Positions 22,327-30,776 of a DNA stretch of 64,000 nucleotides are shown here, piece by piece. The notes under the pieces were generated by a model that was not told the origin of the DNA, did no database searches, and worked only from the letters and a program-made list of their open reading frames with translations. This stretch comes from an uncultured Blautia sp. (GTDB lineage: Bacteria > Bacillota > Clostridia > Lachnospirales > Lachnospiraceae), in assembly GCA_900539145.1 (NCBI GenBank), contig UQAX01000008.1:11372-75371 (forward strand), in the 5' to 3' direction. The position numbers and the translations under genes are program-made. Within the stretch, counting starts at the first letter, position 1. Each line of letters opens with the position of its first letter.

Positions 22327-24756
22327 ATGAAAAAGCAATACTCAAAGTGGGCATTAAAGGCTTTGAAGCTGGCAGAGGAAACTGCCAGAAAATACAGCCA
22401 TAATTATATTGGAACAGAACATATACTGGCAGGACTTCTGGCTGTAAAGGATAGTACGGCAGGAGAAATTCTCACAGAAGCCGGTATTTCATTGAAAAAA
22501 TTGTTAGAGCTTATGGAAAAGCTGGTAGCGCCGTCTTCAGAGGTGCTGCTGGAAGAGCCTCAGGGCTATACACCAAGAAGCAAAAAGGTACTTGAAAAAG
22601 CATCTGAAGAAGCAACAAATATGGAAAGTGCAGAAATCGGCACAGAGCATATTTTAATCGCAATGTTAAAAGAAACAGATTGTGTGGGCGCCAGACTTCT
22701 GCATACTATGGGGGCAGGAAATCAAAAGCTGTATGCAGAGCTTATGAATGTTATGGGGAGAGAAGGCACATTGACAAAAGAAGAAAAGAGTGCCACACCA
22801 ATGCTAGATCAGTATGGCAGAGATTTGACAGAAATGGCTGCTATGGGCAAGCTGGATCCTGTTGTAGGCAGGGAAAAAGAAATTAACCGTATTATACAGA
22901 TTTTAAGCAGAAGAACAAAGAACAACCCTTGTCTGATTGGTGAACCCGGAGTGGGAAAAACAGCCATTACCGAGGGGCTTGCGCAGAAGATTGTAAGTGG
23001 AATGGTTCCTGAAAATATGGCGGATAAACGTATTCTGGTGTTGGATTTATCTGCTATGGTAGCGGGTTCAAAATACAGAGGTGAGTTTGAAGAGAGGATT
23101 AAACGTGTGGTTTGGGAAGCATCCAATGACAAAAGAATTCTTTTATTTTTGGATGAACTCCATACCCTTATAGGGGCAGGCGGAGCAGAAGGAGCATTAG
23201 ATGCTTCCAATATTTTAAAGCCGTCTCTTTCCAGAGGAGAAATTCAGCTTATCGGTGCAACGACTATCGAGGAATATCGGAAGCATATTGAAAAAGACCC
23301 TGCATTAGAGCGAAGATTTCAGCCGGTAACCGTAGAAGAACCTACCAAGGAAGAAGCGGAGGAAATTTTAAGAGGATTAGTGCCTTATTATGAAAAACAT
23401 CACGGTGTCGTGATTGAGGAAAGCGCTGTAAAAGCAGCCGTTTCCATGGGTGTGCGTTATATTAATGACAGATTTCTTCCGGATAAGGCGTTGGACTTAT
23501 TGGATGAAGCATGCTCCAAGGTACAGATTTCCGGCTATAAGGTTCCGGATGGATTGATAGAGGCAGAGCTTCGTTTAAGAGATATTAGCGAAGAAAAAGA
23601 AAGAGCAGTAAAAAGTCAGGATTTTCTTCTTGCAGGCAAGCTTCAGGAAGAACAAAAAGAAACAGAAGAAATAGTAGAAAAAGCCAGAAAGCGCTTTGAA
23701 AGACAGTGTAAAAATAAAAAGCTATTTGTTACAGAAGATGATGTTGCTCTGGTAGTTGCTCAGTGGACAAAAATACCGGTGAAAAAGCTTACAGAAGGAG
23801 AGTCTAAACGACTGGCAAAACTGGAAAATCAGCTTCATAAACGTGTAATCGGACAGGATGAGGCAGTAACTGCTGTTGCAAAGGCAATCAAACGAGGCAG
23901 AGTAGGATTAAAAGACCCTAAACGTCCTATTGGCTCTTTCCTTTTATTAGGCCCTACCGGCGTAGGAAAAACAGAGCTTTCCAAGGCTTTGGCAGAGGCG
24001 GTTTTCGGCAGTGAAGATGCAATGATACGTGTAGATATGTCAGAGTATATGGAAAAACACAGTGTCTCTAAACTGATTGGTTCACCGCCGGGATATGTAG
24101 GTTATGAAGAGGGCGGACAGCTAAGTGAAAAAGTAAGACGAAGCCCATACAGCGTACTGCTGTTTGATGAGATTGAGAAGGCCCATCCTGATGTATTCAA
24201 TCTTCTCTTGCAGGTGCTGGATGACGGACATATTACTGATGCACAGGGCAGAAAAGTAGACTTTAAAGAAACCATTATTATTATGACCTCTAATGCGGGA
24301 GCACAGGCGATTGTAGAGCCGAAAAAGCTGGGATTTGGAACAGTAGATGATGCGCAGGCTGATTATAAGAAGATGAAAGACAGTGTAATGGAAGAAGTAA
24401 AGAGACTTTTTAAGCCGGAGTTCTTAAACCGCATTGATGACATTATTGTATTCCATACTTTGAATAAAGAGGAGATTAAGAAGATTGTAGGGCTCCTTTT
24501 AAAAGAATTTACAAAACGCTGTAAGACACAGTTGAATATTGATGTGAAAATTCGGGAAAATGTAAAAGAATTTATCGGAAAAGAAGGATTTGACCCAAAA
24601 TACGGGGCGCGTCCATTAAAGAGAGCAATTCAGAGCAAAATCGAAGACGCAATGGCAGAGGAAATTCTGGAAGGCAGGATAAAAGCGGGAGACAGCGTTA
24701 CCATTGGCTTGTCTAAAGAAAAGGTAAATTTTATTATAAATGTACAAAATGACTAG
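22327..24756 (+). CDS. clpC: ATP-dependent Clp protease ATPase subunit ClpC
   Basis: AAA+ unfoldase that feeds ClpP. 809 aa. Two Clp N-terminal repeats occupy residues 1-145. D1 Walker A GEPGVGKT is at 205-212, a UVR-type middle region (DFLLAGKLQEEQKE) near 435, and D2 Walker A GPTGVGKT at 542-549. The D2 small domain includes the LNRIDDIIVFH segment. The middle domain assigns it to ClpC rather than ClpA/ClpB. In most Firmicutes clpC follows ctsR-mcsA-mcsB; here it follows a GntR regulator, and I see no CtsR heptad repeat. Confidence 0.95.
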   Translation: MKKQYSKWALKALKLAEETARKYSHNYIGTEHILAGLLAVKDSTAGEILTEAGISLKKLLELMEKLVAPSSEVLLEEPQGYTPRSKKVLEKASEEATNMESAEIGTEHILIAMLKETDCVGARLLHTMGAGNQKLYAELMNVMGREGTLTKEEKSATPMLDQYGRDLTEMAAMGKLDPVVGREKEINRIIQILSRRTKNNPCLIGEPGVGKTAITEGLAQKIVSGMVPENMADKRILVLDLSAMVAGSKYRGEFEERIKRVVWEASNDKRILLFLDELHTLIGAGGAEGALDASNILKPSLSRGEIQLIGATTIEEYRKHIEKDPALERRFQPVTVEEPTKEEAEEILRGLVPYYEKHHGVVIEESAVKAAVSMGVRYINDRFLPDKALDLLDEACSKVQISGYKVPDGLIEAELRLRDISEEKERAVKSQDFLLAGKLQEEQKETEEIVEKARKRFERQCKNKKLFVTEDDVALVVAQWTKIPVKKLTEGESKRLAKLENQLHKRVIGQDEAVTAVAKAIKRGRVGLKDPKRPIGSFLLLGPTGVGKTELSKALAEAVFGSEDAMIRVDMSEYMEKHSVSKLIGSPPGYVGYEEGGQLSEKVRRSPYSVLLFDEIEKAHPDVFNLLLQVLDDGHITDAQGRKVDFKETIIIMTSNAGAQAIVEPKKLGFGTVDDAQADYKKMKDSVMEEVKRLFKPEFLNRIDDIIVFHTLNKEEIKKIVGLLLKEFTKRCKTQLNIDVKIRENVKEFIGKEGFDPKYGARPLKRAIQSKIEDAMAEEILEGRIKAGDSVTIGLSKEKVNFIINVQND

Positions 24757-24857
24757 CAAAAAACTGAAATATATGGTAATATTGTTATACCAAAACAAGA
24801 AGGAAAAAAGGTCTGAAAAGACAGAACAATGAAAGACATAAGCGGGAGGACATAACT

Positions 24858-25271
24858 ATGTCAGTAGTAAAAGAATTAATTCGTACAGAAGAAAATGGCA
24901 AAATCAGCTTTGGTAACTATGAGTTAGCACAGAAGTCAAAGGTATCCGACTTTGAGTACGATGGAGATATATACAAAGTAAAAACATATAAGGAAATTAC
25001 AAAGCTGGAAAGAAATGGTATGTTTGTATATGAGTCTGTACCGGGTACCACAGTTTTAGATTTGGAAGAAAAAGAAGACAAGATGAGCTTTACGGTGGAA
25101 GGACCGCAGGATGCTCAGATTACTGTGGAAATGGAAGAGGATGCCGAGTACAAGATTGTAATTGACAAAGAAGAAGCCGGACAGATGAAAACAAATCTGG
25201 GCGGTAAGCTGTCCTTCAGTGTAGAACTGGAGCAGGCAGAGCAGGTAACTGTACAGATTGAGAGAATTTAA
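24858..25271 (+). CDS. Conserved acidic protein of unknown function
   Basis: 137 aa, soluble, with alternating beta-strand pattern throughout (FEYDGDIYKVKTYKEITKLE, then MSFTVEGPQDAQITVEMEED and KLSFSVELEQAEQVTVQIERI). The C-terminal half looks like a beta-sandwich. There is no signal peptide. Similar proteins in Lachnospiraceae have been labelled endosialidase-like without evidence that I can confirm from sequence. SD gggagga. It lies alone between clpC and radA with a hairpin after it. Confidence 0.65.
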   Translation: MSVVKELIRTEENGKISFGNYELAQKSKVSDFEYDGDIYKVKTYKEITKLERNGMFVYESVPGTTVLDLEEKEDKMSFTVEGPQDAQITVEMEEDAEYKIVIDKEEAGQMKTNLGGKLSFSVELEQAEQVTVQIERI

Positions 25272-25309
25272 GCATTAAGGTATCAGATAAGTAAAAATAA
25301 GCAAGACAG

Positions 25310-25336
25310 GGCTGTCGCATTATGCGGCAGCCTCGT
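25310..25336 (+). terminator. Hairpin upstream of radA
   Basis: GGCTGTCGCA (25310-25319) pairs with TGCGGCAGCC (25323-25332) with one G-T. The tail TCGTTTAT is weak, so it may be a leaky terminator. Confidence 0.6.
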
Positions 25337-25359
25337 TTATTGGAAAAGAAAGGGAAAAT

Positions 25360-26730
25360 ATGGCAAAAGGGAAAAAAACATTGTTTTTCTGTCAAAATTG
25401 TGGGTATGAGTCTCCGAAGTGGCTGGGACAATGTCCGGGATGCAGGGAATGGAATTCTTTTGTGGAAGAGACGGTATCTGCAACCACAAAAGGAAAAATA
25501 ACAGCTTCAGGAAGTACAACAGGGAAGAAAAATGAACCGGTTATTCTTGCAGATATTTCCATACAGGAAAACGACAGAATAAAAACAGAAATAGAAGAGC
25601 TGGACAGAGTACTGGGAGGTGGTATTGTTCCCGGCTCTATGGTTCTGGTAGGAGGAGATCCGGGTATCGGAAAATCTACTCTTCTTCTTCAGGTGTGCAG
25701 ACAGCTTACGGGAAAGGGGCATAAGGTTTTATACGTTTCCGGTGAGGAGTCTTTGGGACAGATTAAGCTTAGAGCAAAGAGAATAGGAGAATTTAATGAA
25801 AATCTGTTGCTCTTATGTGAGACAAATTTGGAAAGTATTCGCAGTGTAATTGAAAGAGTGAAACCGGAGATGGTGGTAATTGACTCTATTCAGACTATGT
25901 ATAATGAAGAAGTTTCCTCTGCGCCAGGAAGTGTTTCTCAGGTGAGAGAGTCCACAGGCGTGCTTATGCAGATTGCAAAGGGAATGGGGATTTCTGTTTT
26001 TATTGTGGGACATGTTACAAAGGACGGAAGTGTGGCAGGTCCCAGAGTGCTGGAACACATGGTCGACACGGTATTGTATTTTGAAGGGGACAGGCAGGTG
26101 ATTTACCGCATTTTAAGAGGAGTAAAGAACAGATTTGGTTCGACAAATGAAATCGGTGTGTTTGAAATGCGGGAAAAAGGGCTTATGGAAGTGAAGAACC
26201 CATCTCAGGTTATGCTAAACGGAAGACCTACGGATGCTTCCGGTACGGCAGTTGTTTGTTCCATAGAAGGGACACGCCCTATTCTAATCGAAATACAGGC
26301 GCTTGTGACCAGAACCAATTTTGGGCTGCCAAGGAGAACGTCAGTAGGGATAGATTATAATCGTGTGAATTTATTGATGGCAGTTTTAGAAAAAAGAGCA
26401 GGGCTTCATCTGGGAGACTGTGATGCTTACGTCAATCTGGCAGGCGGCATGAAGCTGGGAGAGCCGGCCATTGACTTAGGGGTTGTTCTTGCCATTGTAT
26501 CCAGTTATAAAAATCAGGTGATTGACGAGCAGACTTTGATTTTTGGAGAAGTGGGACTTTCCGGGGAAGTGCGTGGTGTCAGTATGGCGGAAAGCAGAGT
26601 CAGGGAGGCAGAAAAACTGGGCTTTACTTCCTGCATTATGCCAAAGGCAAATGTGGAAAGCTTGCAGGGAAAATATGACATTAAGCTTATTGGTGTATCT
26701 AATATTAAAGAGGCAATGAACTGTATTTAA
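25360..26730 (+). CDS. radA: DNA repair protein RadA
   Basis: RecA-related helicase that promotes branch migration in recombination. 456 aa. N-terminal C4 zinc finger (C11, C14, C25, C28), Walker A GGDPGIGKST at residues 98-107, the RadA-specific KNRFG motif (GVKNRFGST, near 256), and a C-terminal Lon-like domain (LGDCDAYVNLAGGMKLGEPAIDL). No frameshift or unusual feature. It is read alone between two intergenic regions. Confidence 0.97.
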   Translation: MAKGKKTLFFCQNCGYESPKWLGQCPGCREWNSFVEETVSATTKGKITASGSTTGKKNEPVILADISIQENDRIKTEIEELDRVLGGGIVPGSMVLVGGDPGIGKSTLLLQVCRQLTGKGHKVLYVSGEESLGQIKLRAKRIGEFNENLLLLCETNLESIRSVIERVKPEMVVIDSIQTMYNEEVSSAPGSVSQVRESTGVLMQIAKGMGISVFIVGHVTKDGSVAGPRVLEHMVDTVLYFEGDRQVIYRILRGVKNRFGSTNEIGVFEMREKGLMEVKNPSQVMLNGRPTDASGTAVVCSIEGTRPILIEIQALVTRTNFGLPRRTSVGIDYNRVNLLMAVLEKRAGLHLGDCDAYVNLAGGMKLGEPAIDLGVVLAIVSSYKNQVIDEQTLIFGEVGLSGEVRGVSMAESRVREAEKLGFTSCIMPKANVESLQGKYDIKLIGVSNIKEAMNCI

Positions 26731-26853
26731 GAGGTAAAATTGAACAAAATTTTTGGACTCAGGGAAAACTATTTTTACTTTATTTCTCAGAAAAAATGGT
26801 GTATTATACTTGAGTAAATGAAATGGATTCCAGTATTACAGGAGGAATAGAAA

Positions 26854-28140
26854 ATGGTAAAAGCCGTAGTAGGAGCAAACTGGGGAGACGAAGGAAAAGG
26901 TAAGATTACAGATATGCTGGCAAAAGAGGCAGATATTGTAGTGAGATTTCAGGGTGGAGCAAACGCCGGACATACAATCGTAAACAATTATGGAAAGTTT
27001 GCCCTGCATAGCCTGCCATCCGGTGTATTTAATGAGAATACAACAAGCATTATCGGAAACGGTGTGGCGCTGAACATCCCTGTGTTGTTCCATGAGCTTC
27101 AGTCAATCGTAGAACAGGGCGTTCCTATGCCGGATATTAAAATATCAGACAGAGCACAGATTGTAATGTCTTATCATATTAAATTCGATGAATATGAAGA
27201 AGAAAGACTGGCAGGAAAATCTTTTGGTTCTACCAAGTCGGGAATTGCACCATTTTATTCTGATAAATTTGCAAAAATCGGCTTTCAGGTCAGTGAGCTT
27301 TTTGAAGAGGAAGAAGCTCTTATGGAGAAAGCAGAAAATATCTGTCAGAAAAAAAATGTGGATTTAGAGTATTTATATCACAAACCTCTTTTAAATCCGG
27401 CAGATATTGTAAAGGAATTAAAAGAATATAAAGAAATGATTGCACCTTATGTATGTGATGTTTCTCTGCTTTTATGGAATGCTTTAAAAGAAGGAAAAGA
27501 AATTTTATTGGAAGGTCAGTTAGGATCTTTAAAAGACCCTGACCACGGCATTTATCCTATGGTAACATCTTCTTCCACATTGGCAGCTTACGGCGCAGTG
27601 GGTGCAGGAATACCTCCTTATGAAATAAAGAAAATCATTACCGTATGTAAAGCATATTCCAGCGCAGTAGGCGCAGGTGCTTTTGTATCTGAAATTTTCG
27701 GGGAAGAAGCAGATGAACTGAGACGCAGAGGCGGCGATGGCGGTGAATATGGCGCAACCACAGGACGTCCAAGACGTATGGGCTGGTTTGACTGTGTGGC
27801 ATCAAAATATGGATGCCGTATCCAGGGAACAACAGACGTTGCCTTTACAGTGCTTGATGTTTTGGGATATTTGGAAGAAATTCCTGTTTGCGTAGCTTAT
27901 GATATTGACGGAGAAATCACAACAGAATTTCCAACAACAAGTCTTCTGGAAAAGGCAAAACCGGTCATTGAAGTGCTGCCGGGATGGAATTGTGATATTC
28001 GAGGCATTAAGAAATACGAGGATTTACCGGAAAACTGCCGCAAATATATTGAATTTGTAGAGGAGAAAATCGGATTTCCGATTACGATGGTTTCCAACGG
28101 ACCGGGACGAGAAGATATTATTTACAGAGAAAGCAAATAA
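26854..28140 (+). CDS. purA: Adenylosuccinate synthetase
   Basis: IMP + aspartate + GTP to adenylosuccinate, first committed AMP step. 428 aa. GANWGDEGKGK at residues 5-15, GGANAGHTIV near 33-42, and the loop with TTGRPRRMGWFD near 306. SD ggagga. It has its own intergenic region with a -10-like TATTAT near 26802, and a terminator follows. guaB, the GMP-branch counterpart, is at 62.2 kb. Confidence 0.97.
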   Translation: MVKAVVGANWGDEGKGKITDMLAKEADIVVRFQGGANAGHTIVNNYGKFALHSLPSGVFNENTTSIIGNGVALNIPVLFHELQSIVEQGVPMPDIKISDRAQIVMSYHIKFDEYEEERLAGKSFGSTKSGIAPFYSDKFAKIGFQVSELFEEEEALMEKAENICQKKNVDLEYLYHKPLLNPADIVKELKEYKEMIAPYVCDVSLLLWNALKEGKEILLEGQLGSLKDPDHGIYPMVTSSSTLAAYGAVGAGIPPYEIKKIITVCKAYSSAVGAGAFVSEIFGEEADELRRRGGDGGEYGATTGRPRRMGWFDCVASKYGCRIQGTTDVAFTVLDVLGYLEEIPVCVAYDIDGEITTEFPTTSLLEKAKPVIEVLPGWNCDIRGIKKYEDLPENCRKYIEFVEEKIGFPITMVSNGPGREDIIYRESK

Positions 28141-28150
28141 TAAAAGAAGA

Positions 28151-28187
28151 AAAGGAAGCAATGGAAAAATCCACGGCTTCCTTTTTC
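28151..28187. terminator. Terminator between purA and CofE-like gene
   Basis: GGAAGC (28154-28159) plus TGG pairs with CCA plus GCTTCC and is followed by CTTTTTC. The A-rich left flank may also serve the converging minus-strand gene. Confidence 0.75.
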
Positions 28188-28196
28188 GTAGTTAAT

Positions 28197-29405
28197 TTAT
28201 TTTGCGTAGTTGTCAAAATATCCTTGAATATAGATAATTGGAGTTCCCTTATCACCGGAACCGGAAGTAAGGTCAGCTAAAGATCCCAAAAGGTCAGTAA
28301 GACGTCTTGGTGTAGTACCCTGTGTTACCATAGTACCTTTTAAGCTGGCAGCTTTTTCATCTTTTTCTGTAATATAATTTTTAATGGCATCTTTTAATTC
28401 ATTTCCTGATAAATCAGCAAAATCGTTATCAGCCAGATATTTTAATTTTACTTCATTTGGAGTACCTTCCAAACCTGCAGTGTAAGCAGGAGATACAACT
28501 GGATCAGCCAGTTCCCAGATTTTTCCTACCGGATCTTTAAATGCACCGTCACCGTATACCATAACTTCTACATTTTTTCCTGTTTTTTCAAGCATAGCGC
28601 TGTGAATAGCAGTAACAACCTCTTCACATTTAATTGGGAAAAGCTTAACAGTATCTTCTGTCGCTTTATTAGAACCTAACAGTCCGTAAGCATCATTGTA
28701 ACCGCTGCCGTTGATGCTCTTTGTCATAATATCGTCAAGAGCATATACCTTTTCTGCACCGTTTGCTTTTAAAATACGTTTGGTTCTCTGGCGAGTATGA
28801 ATATCACAGGCAAGAACGCTCTTTGTGTAAGAAAGGATAGCCTTTGGATTGTTAGCGAAAATAATTTTAACCTCAGCTCCGGCCTCCTGAATAAGCTGTT
28901 TGTAATATTCTACATAGTCAACACCTGTAAATACATGTTTTTCATATCCGAAAAGCTCTCTGTATTTTTCTTCTGTTAAAACATCAGACCATGGATTTAC
29001 ATTTTTTTCGTCCATAACATCTAAATCAATGAGGTGGTTTCCTACTTCATCAGATGGGTAGCTTAACATGAGCACAATTTTTTTGCAGCCCATAGCAATA
29101 CCTTTTAAGCAGATAGAAAAACGATTGCGGCTTAAAATAGGGAAAATTACACCTACGGTATCATCACCGAATTTTTCTTTTACATCAGCAGCAATATCTT
29201 TTACATTTGCATAGTTACCTTGAGCTCTGGCAACAACTGCTTCTGTAACGGCAATAACGTCTTTATCTTGAATTTCAAAGTTGGCACTTTCAGATGCTTT
29301 TAATACACAGTCCACTACGATTTCAGGAAGGTTGTCTCCTTCACGGATAATCGGTGCGCGGACACCTCTTGATATTGTTCCAACCATGCGGTCTATATTT
29401 TTCAT
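28197..29405 (-). CDS. CofE-like coenzyme F420-0:L-glutamate ligase family protein
   Basis: 402 aa. The N-terminal region (SRGVRAPIIREGDNLPEIVVDCVLKA, DKDVIAVTEAVVARAQGN) matches the F420-0:gamma-glutamyl ligase fold. The middle and C-terminal half (GYNDAYGLLGSN, VMVYGDGAFKDPVGKIWELADPVVSPAYTAGL) is conserved in a Firmicute branch of unknown substrate. F420 is not known from Lachnospiraceae and no other F420 gene is here, so a different glutamate or amino-acid ligase activity is likely. It is monocistronic, with SD ggaggt. Confidence 0.75.
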   Translation of the reverse strand: MKNIDRMVGTISRGVRAPIIREGDNLPEIVVDCVLKASESANFEIQDKDVIAVTEAVVARAQGNYANVKDIAADVKEKFGDDTVGVIFPILSRNRFSICLKGIAMGCKKIVLMLSYPSDEVGNHLIDLDVMDEKNVNPWSDVLTEEKYRELFGYEKHVFTGVDYVEYYKQLIQEAGAEVKIIFANNPKAILSYTKSVLACDIHTRQRTKRILKANGAEKVYALDDIMTKSINGSGYNDAYGLLGSNKATEDTVKLFPIKCEEVVTAIHSAMLEKTGKNVEVMVYGDGAFKDPVGKIWELADPVVSPAYTAGLEGTPNEVKLKYLADNDFADLSGNELKDAIKNYITEKDEKAASLKGTMVTQGTTPRRLTDLLGSLADLTSGSGDKGTPIIYIQGYFDNYAK

Positions 29406-29463
29406 AATTTATGTACCTCCATTGGTTTCTTGCAAATTTGCGGGCAAAATTGCCACCTACTTT

Positions 29464-29492
29464 ATAATACGTTGAAATCACTCTGTATGCAA
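29464..29492 (-). promoter_or_regulatory. Promoter of the CofE-like gene with leader palindromes
   Basis: Minus strand -35 TTGCAT (29487-29492), 17-base spacer, -10 TATTAT (29464-29469). Just downstream in the leader are GCAAATTTGC (29432-29441, perfect palindrome) and GGCAA/TTGCC (29443-29454), possible operator or structural sites. Confidence 0.65.
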
Positions 29493-29534
29493 GGGAAATA
29501 TATGGGTTTTCTGAAAAAATATGCGAAAATCATG

Positions 29535-30221
29535 CTAATTTTCCTGCTCTTTTAAGTTACGGATGTGTAGATATACGGTATTTTTTGAAATCCCTAAAAG
29601 AGAGGCTACTTTTAGAACAGAATCTTTAATATTGAAAATACCCCGTTGATAGAGCTGAGTAACAATTTCTTTATTTTTATTTTGTGGTGAAATAGCAAAA
29701 TCATTCAGTACTTGATGTTGGATTTTATATAAAACATTTTCAATAAGTTCATCTGTATTGTCGGTAAAGTTTTCTGTGGCAGAAGCATTGCCAGAGAGGG
29801 GAGTTGATGCTCCTGGATAAAAGTTTGCTAACAGAGAGGAGAGAGGAATATCTGTATAAAAGTTGATGCAGATTAAGCCAATAATACGTTCCTTTTCTCC
29901 TGCAATCGGAATGGTGCAGGAACGCAGTGGCACTCCTTTTTTTGAATGGTTCATGTAGCAAACAGCAGGCTGAGATGGTTCTTCCTTTAGTTGACTGAGC
30001 ATGGAAAGTGCCAAATCAGTAATCGGTGCGCCGTTTTTTCTGCCGGAATAATGCCCATTGACGTTTTCAATAACGGAATGCTGAAGATTTTCAAGACTGT
30101 GGAGAATAATCTCATATCCTTCTCCCAGATATTCTCCCAGACTTACAATCATTTTTTTATAAGAGTTTAAAATAAGCTGTTCTGTTTTTGTAAGTTTTAT
30201 ATAAGGTTTATCGTTTGACAT
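29535..30221 (-). CDS. YheO-like PAS/HTH transcriptional regulator
   Basis: 228 aa from ATG 30221 (MSNDKPYIKL, SD tggag); a TTG nine codons earlier has no SD. The N-terminal half is the YheO-like PAS domain (YEIILHSLENLQHSVIENVNGHYSGRKNGAPITDLAL). The C-terminal domain is a DauR-type HTH (RGIFNIKDSVLKVASLLGISKNTVYLHIRNLKEQ, residues about 193-226). Family members sense small amino-acid-type ligands and often sit beside ridA or amino-acid catabolic genes, as here, where ridA is divergent 156 bases away. Confidence 0.88.
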   Translation of the reverse strand: MSNDKPYIKLTKTEQLILNSYKKMIVSLGEYLGEGYEIILHSLENLQHSVIENVNGHYSGRKNGAPITDLALSMLSQLKEEPSQPAVCYMNHSKKGVPLRSCTIPIAGEKERIIGLICINFYTDIPLSSLLANFYPGASTPLSGNASATENFTDNTDELIENVLYKIQHQVLNDFAISPQNKNKEIVTQLYQRGIFNIKDSVLKVASLLGISKNTVYLHIRNLKEQEN

Positions 30222-30315
30222 AATGGTCTCCATAAGATTTGTTTTCAATGATTAAAGTTATTATATTTTGAATTTATGTTTTGTGCAAGAATGAAAAAAA
30301 GTTCATTGAAATATA

Positions 30316-30344
30316 TTTACTAAAATATTGTTTAGTGATATGAT
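30316..30344 (+). promoter_or_regulatory. ridA promoter with operator filling the spacer
   Basis: -35 TTTACT (30316-30321), 17-base spacer, -10 TATGAT (30339-30344). The inverted repeat TTACTAAA (30317-30324) / TTTAGTGA (30331-30338), spacer 6, lies between and over the boxes, making it a likely repressor or activator site for the divergent YheO-like regulator. Confidence 0.65.
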
Positions 30345-30377
30345 AAGAAAAAACGAGATGTAAAGGAGATTGATATT

Positions 30378-30752
30378 ATGTTGAAAACAATTTATACACC
30401 AAAAGCACCTGCAGCAATCGGACCATATTCACAGGCAGTAGTATGTGGAGATATGCTTTTTACTTCCGGACAAATTCCGGTAAATCCTGAAACAGGAGAA
30501 ATTGCAGGAGAAACAATTTCTGAACAGGCTGAACAGGTAATGAAGAATATCGGAGCTGTTCTGGAAGAAGCAGGAACAAACTTTGAAAATGCAGTGAAGA
30601 CAACTTGCTTTTTGGCAGATATGGGAGATTTTCAGGTATTTAATGAAGTGTATGCAAAGTATTTTGTAAATAAACCGGCACGTTCTTGTGTAGCTGTGAA
30701 AACACTTCCGAAAAATGTATTATGTGAAGTTGAGGTTATCGCAAAACTGTAA
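30378..30752 (+). CDS. ridA: RidA family enamine/imine deaminase
   Basis: Hydrolyses reactive 2-aminoacrylate and related enamines made by PLP enzymes to keto acids. 124 aa, one RidA (YjgF) domain. The carboxylate-binding arginine R102 (NKPARSCVAV), GPYSQAV at the N-terminus and CEVEVIAKL at the C-terminus are present. SD aaaggag. It is first of a unit with a PatB-type C-S lyase (next gene), an enzyme class that releases aminoacrylate, so RidA would clear the by-product. Confidence 0.95.
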   Translation: MLKTIYTPKAPAAIGPYSQAVVCGDMLFTSGQIPVNPETGEIAGETISEQAEQVMKNIGAVLEEAGTNFENAVKTTCFLADMGDFQVFNEVYAKYFVNKPARSCVAVKTLPKNVLCEVEVIAKL

Positions 30753-30776
30753 AGGTTTGTGAAGAAAGAGGTAGCA

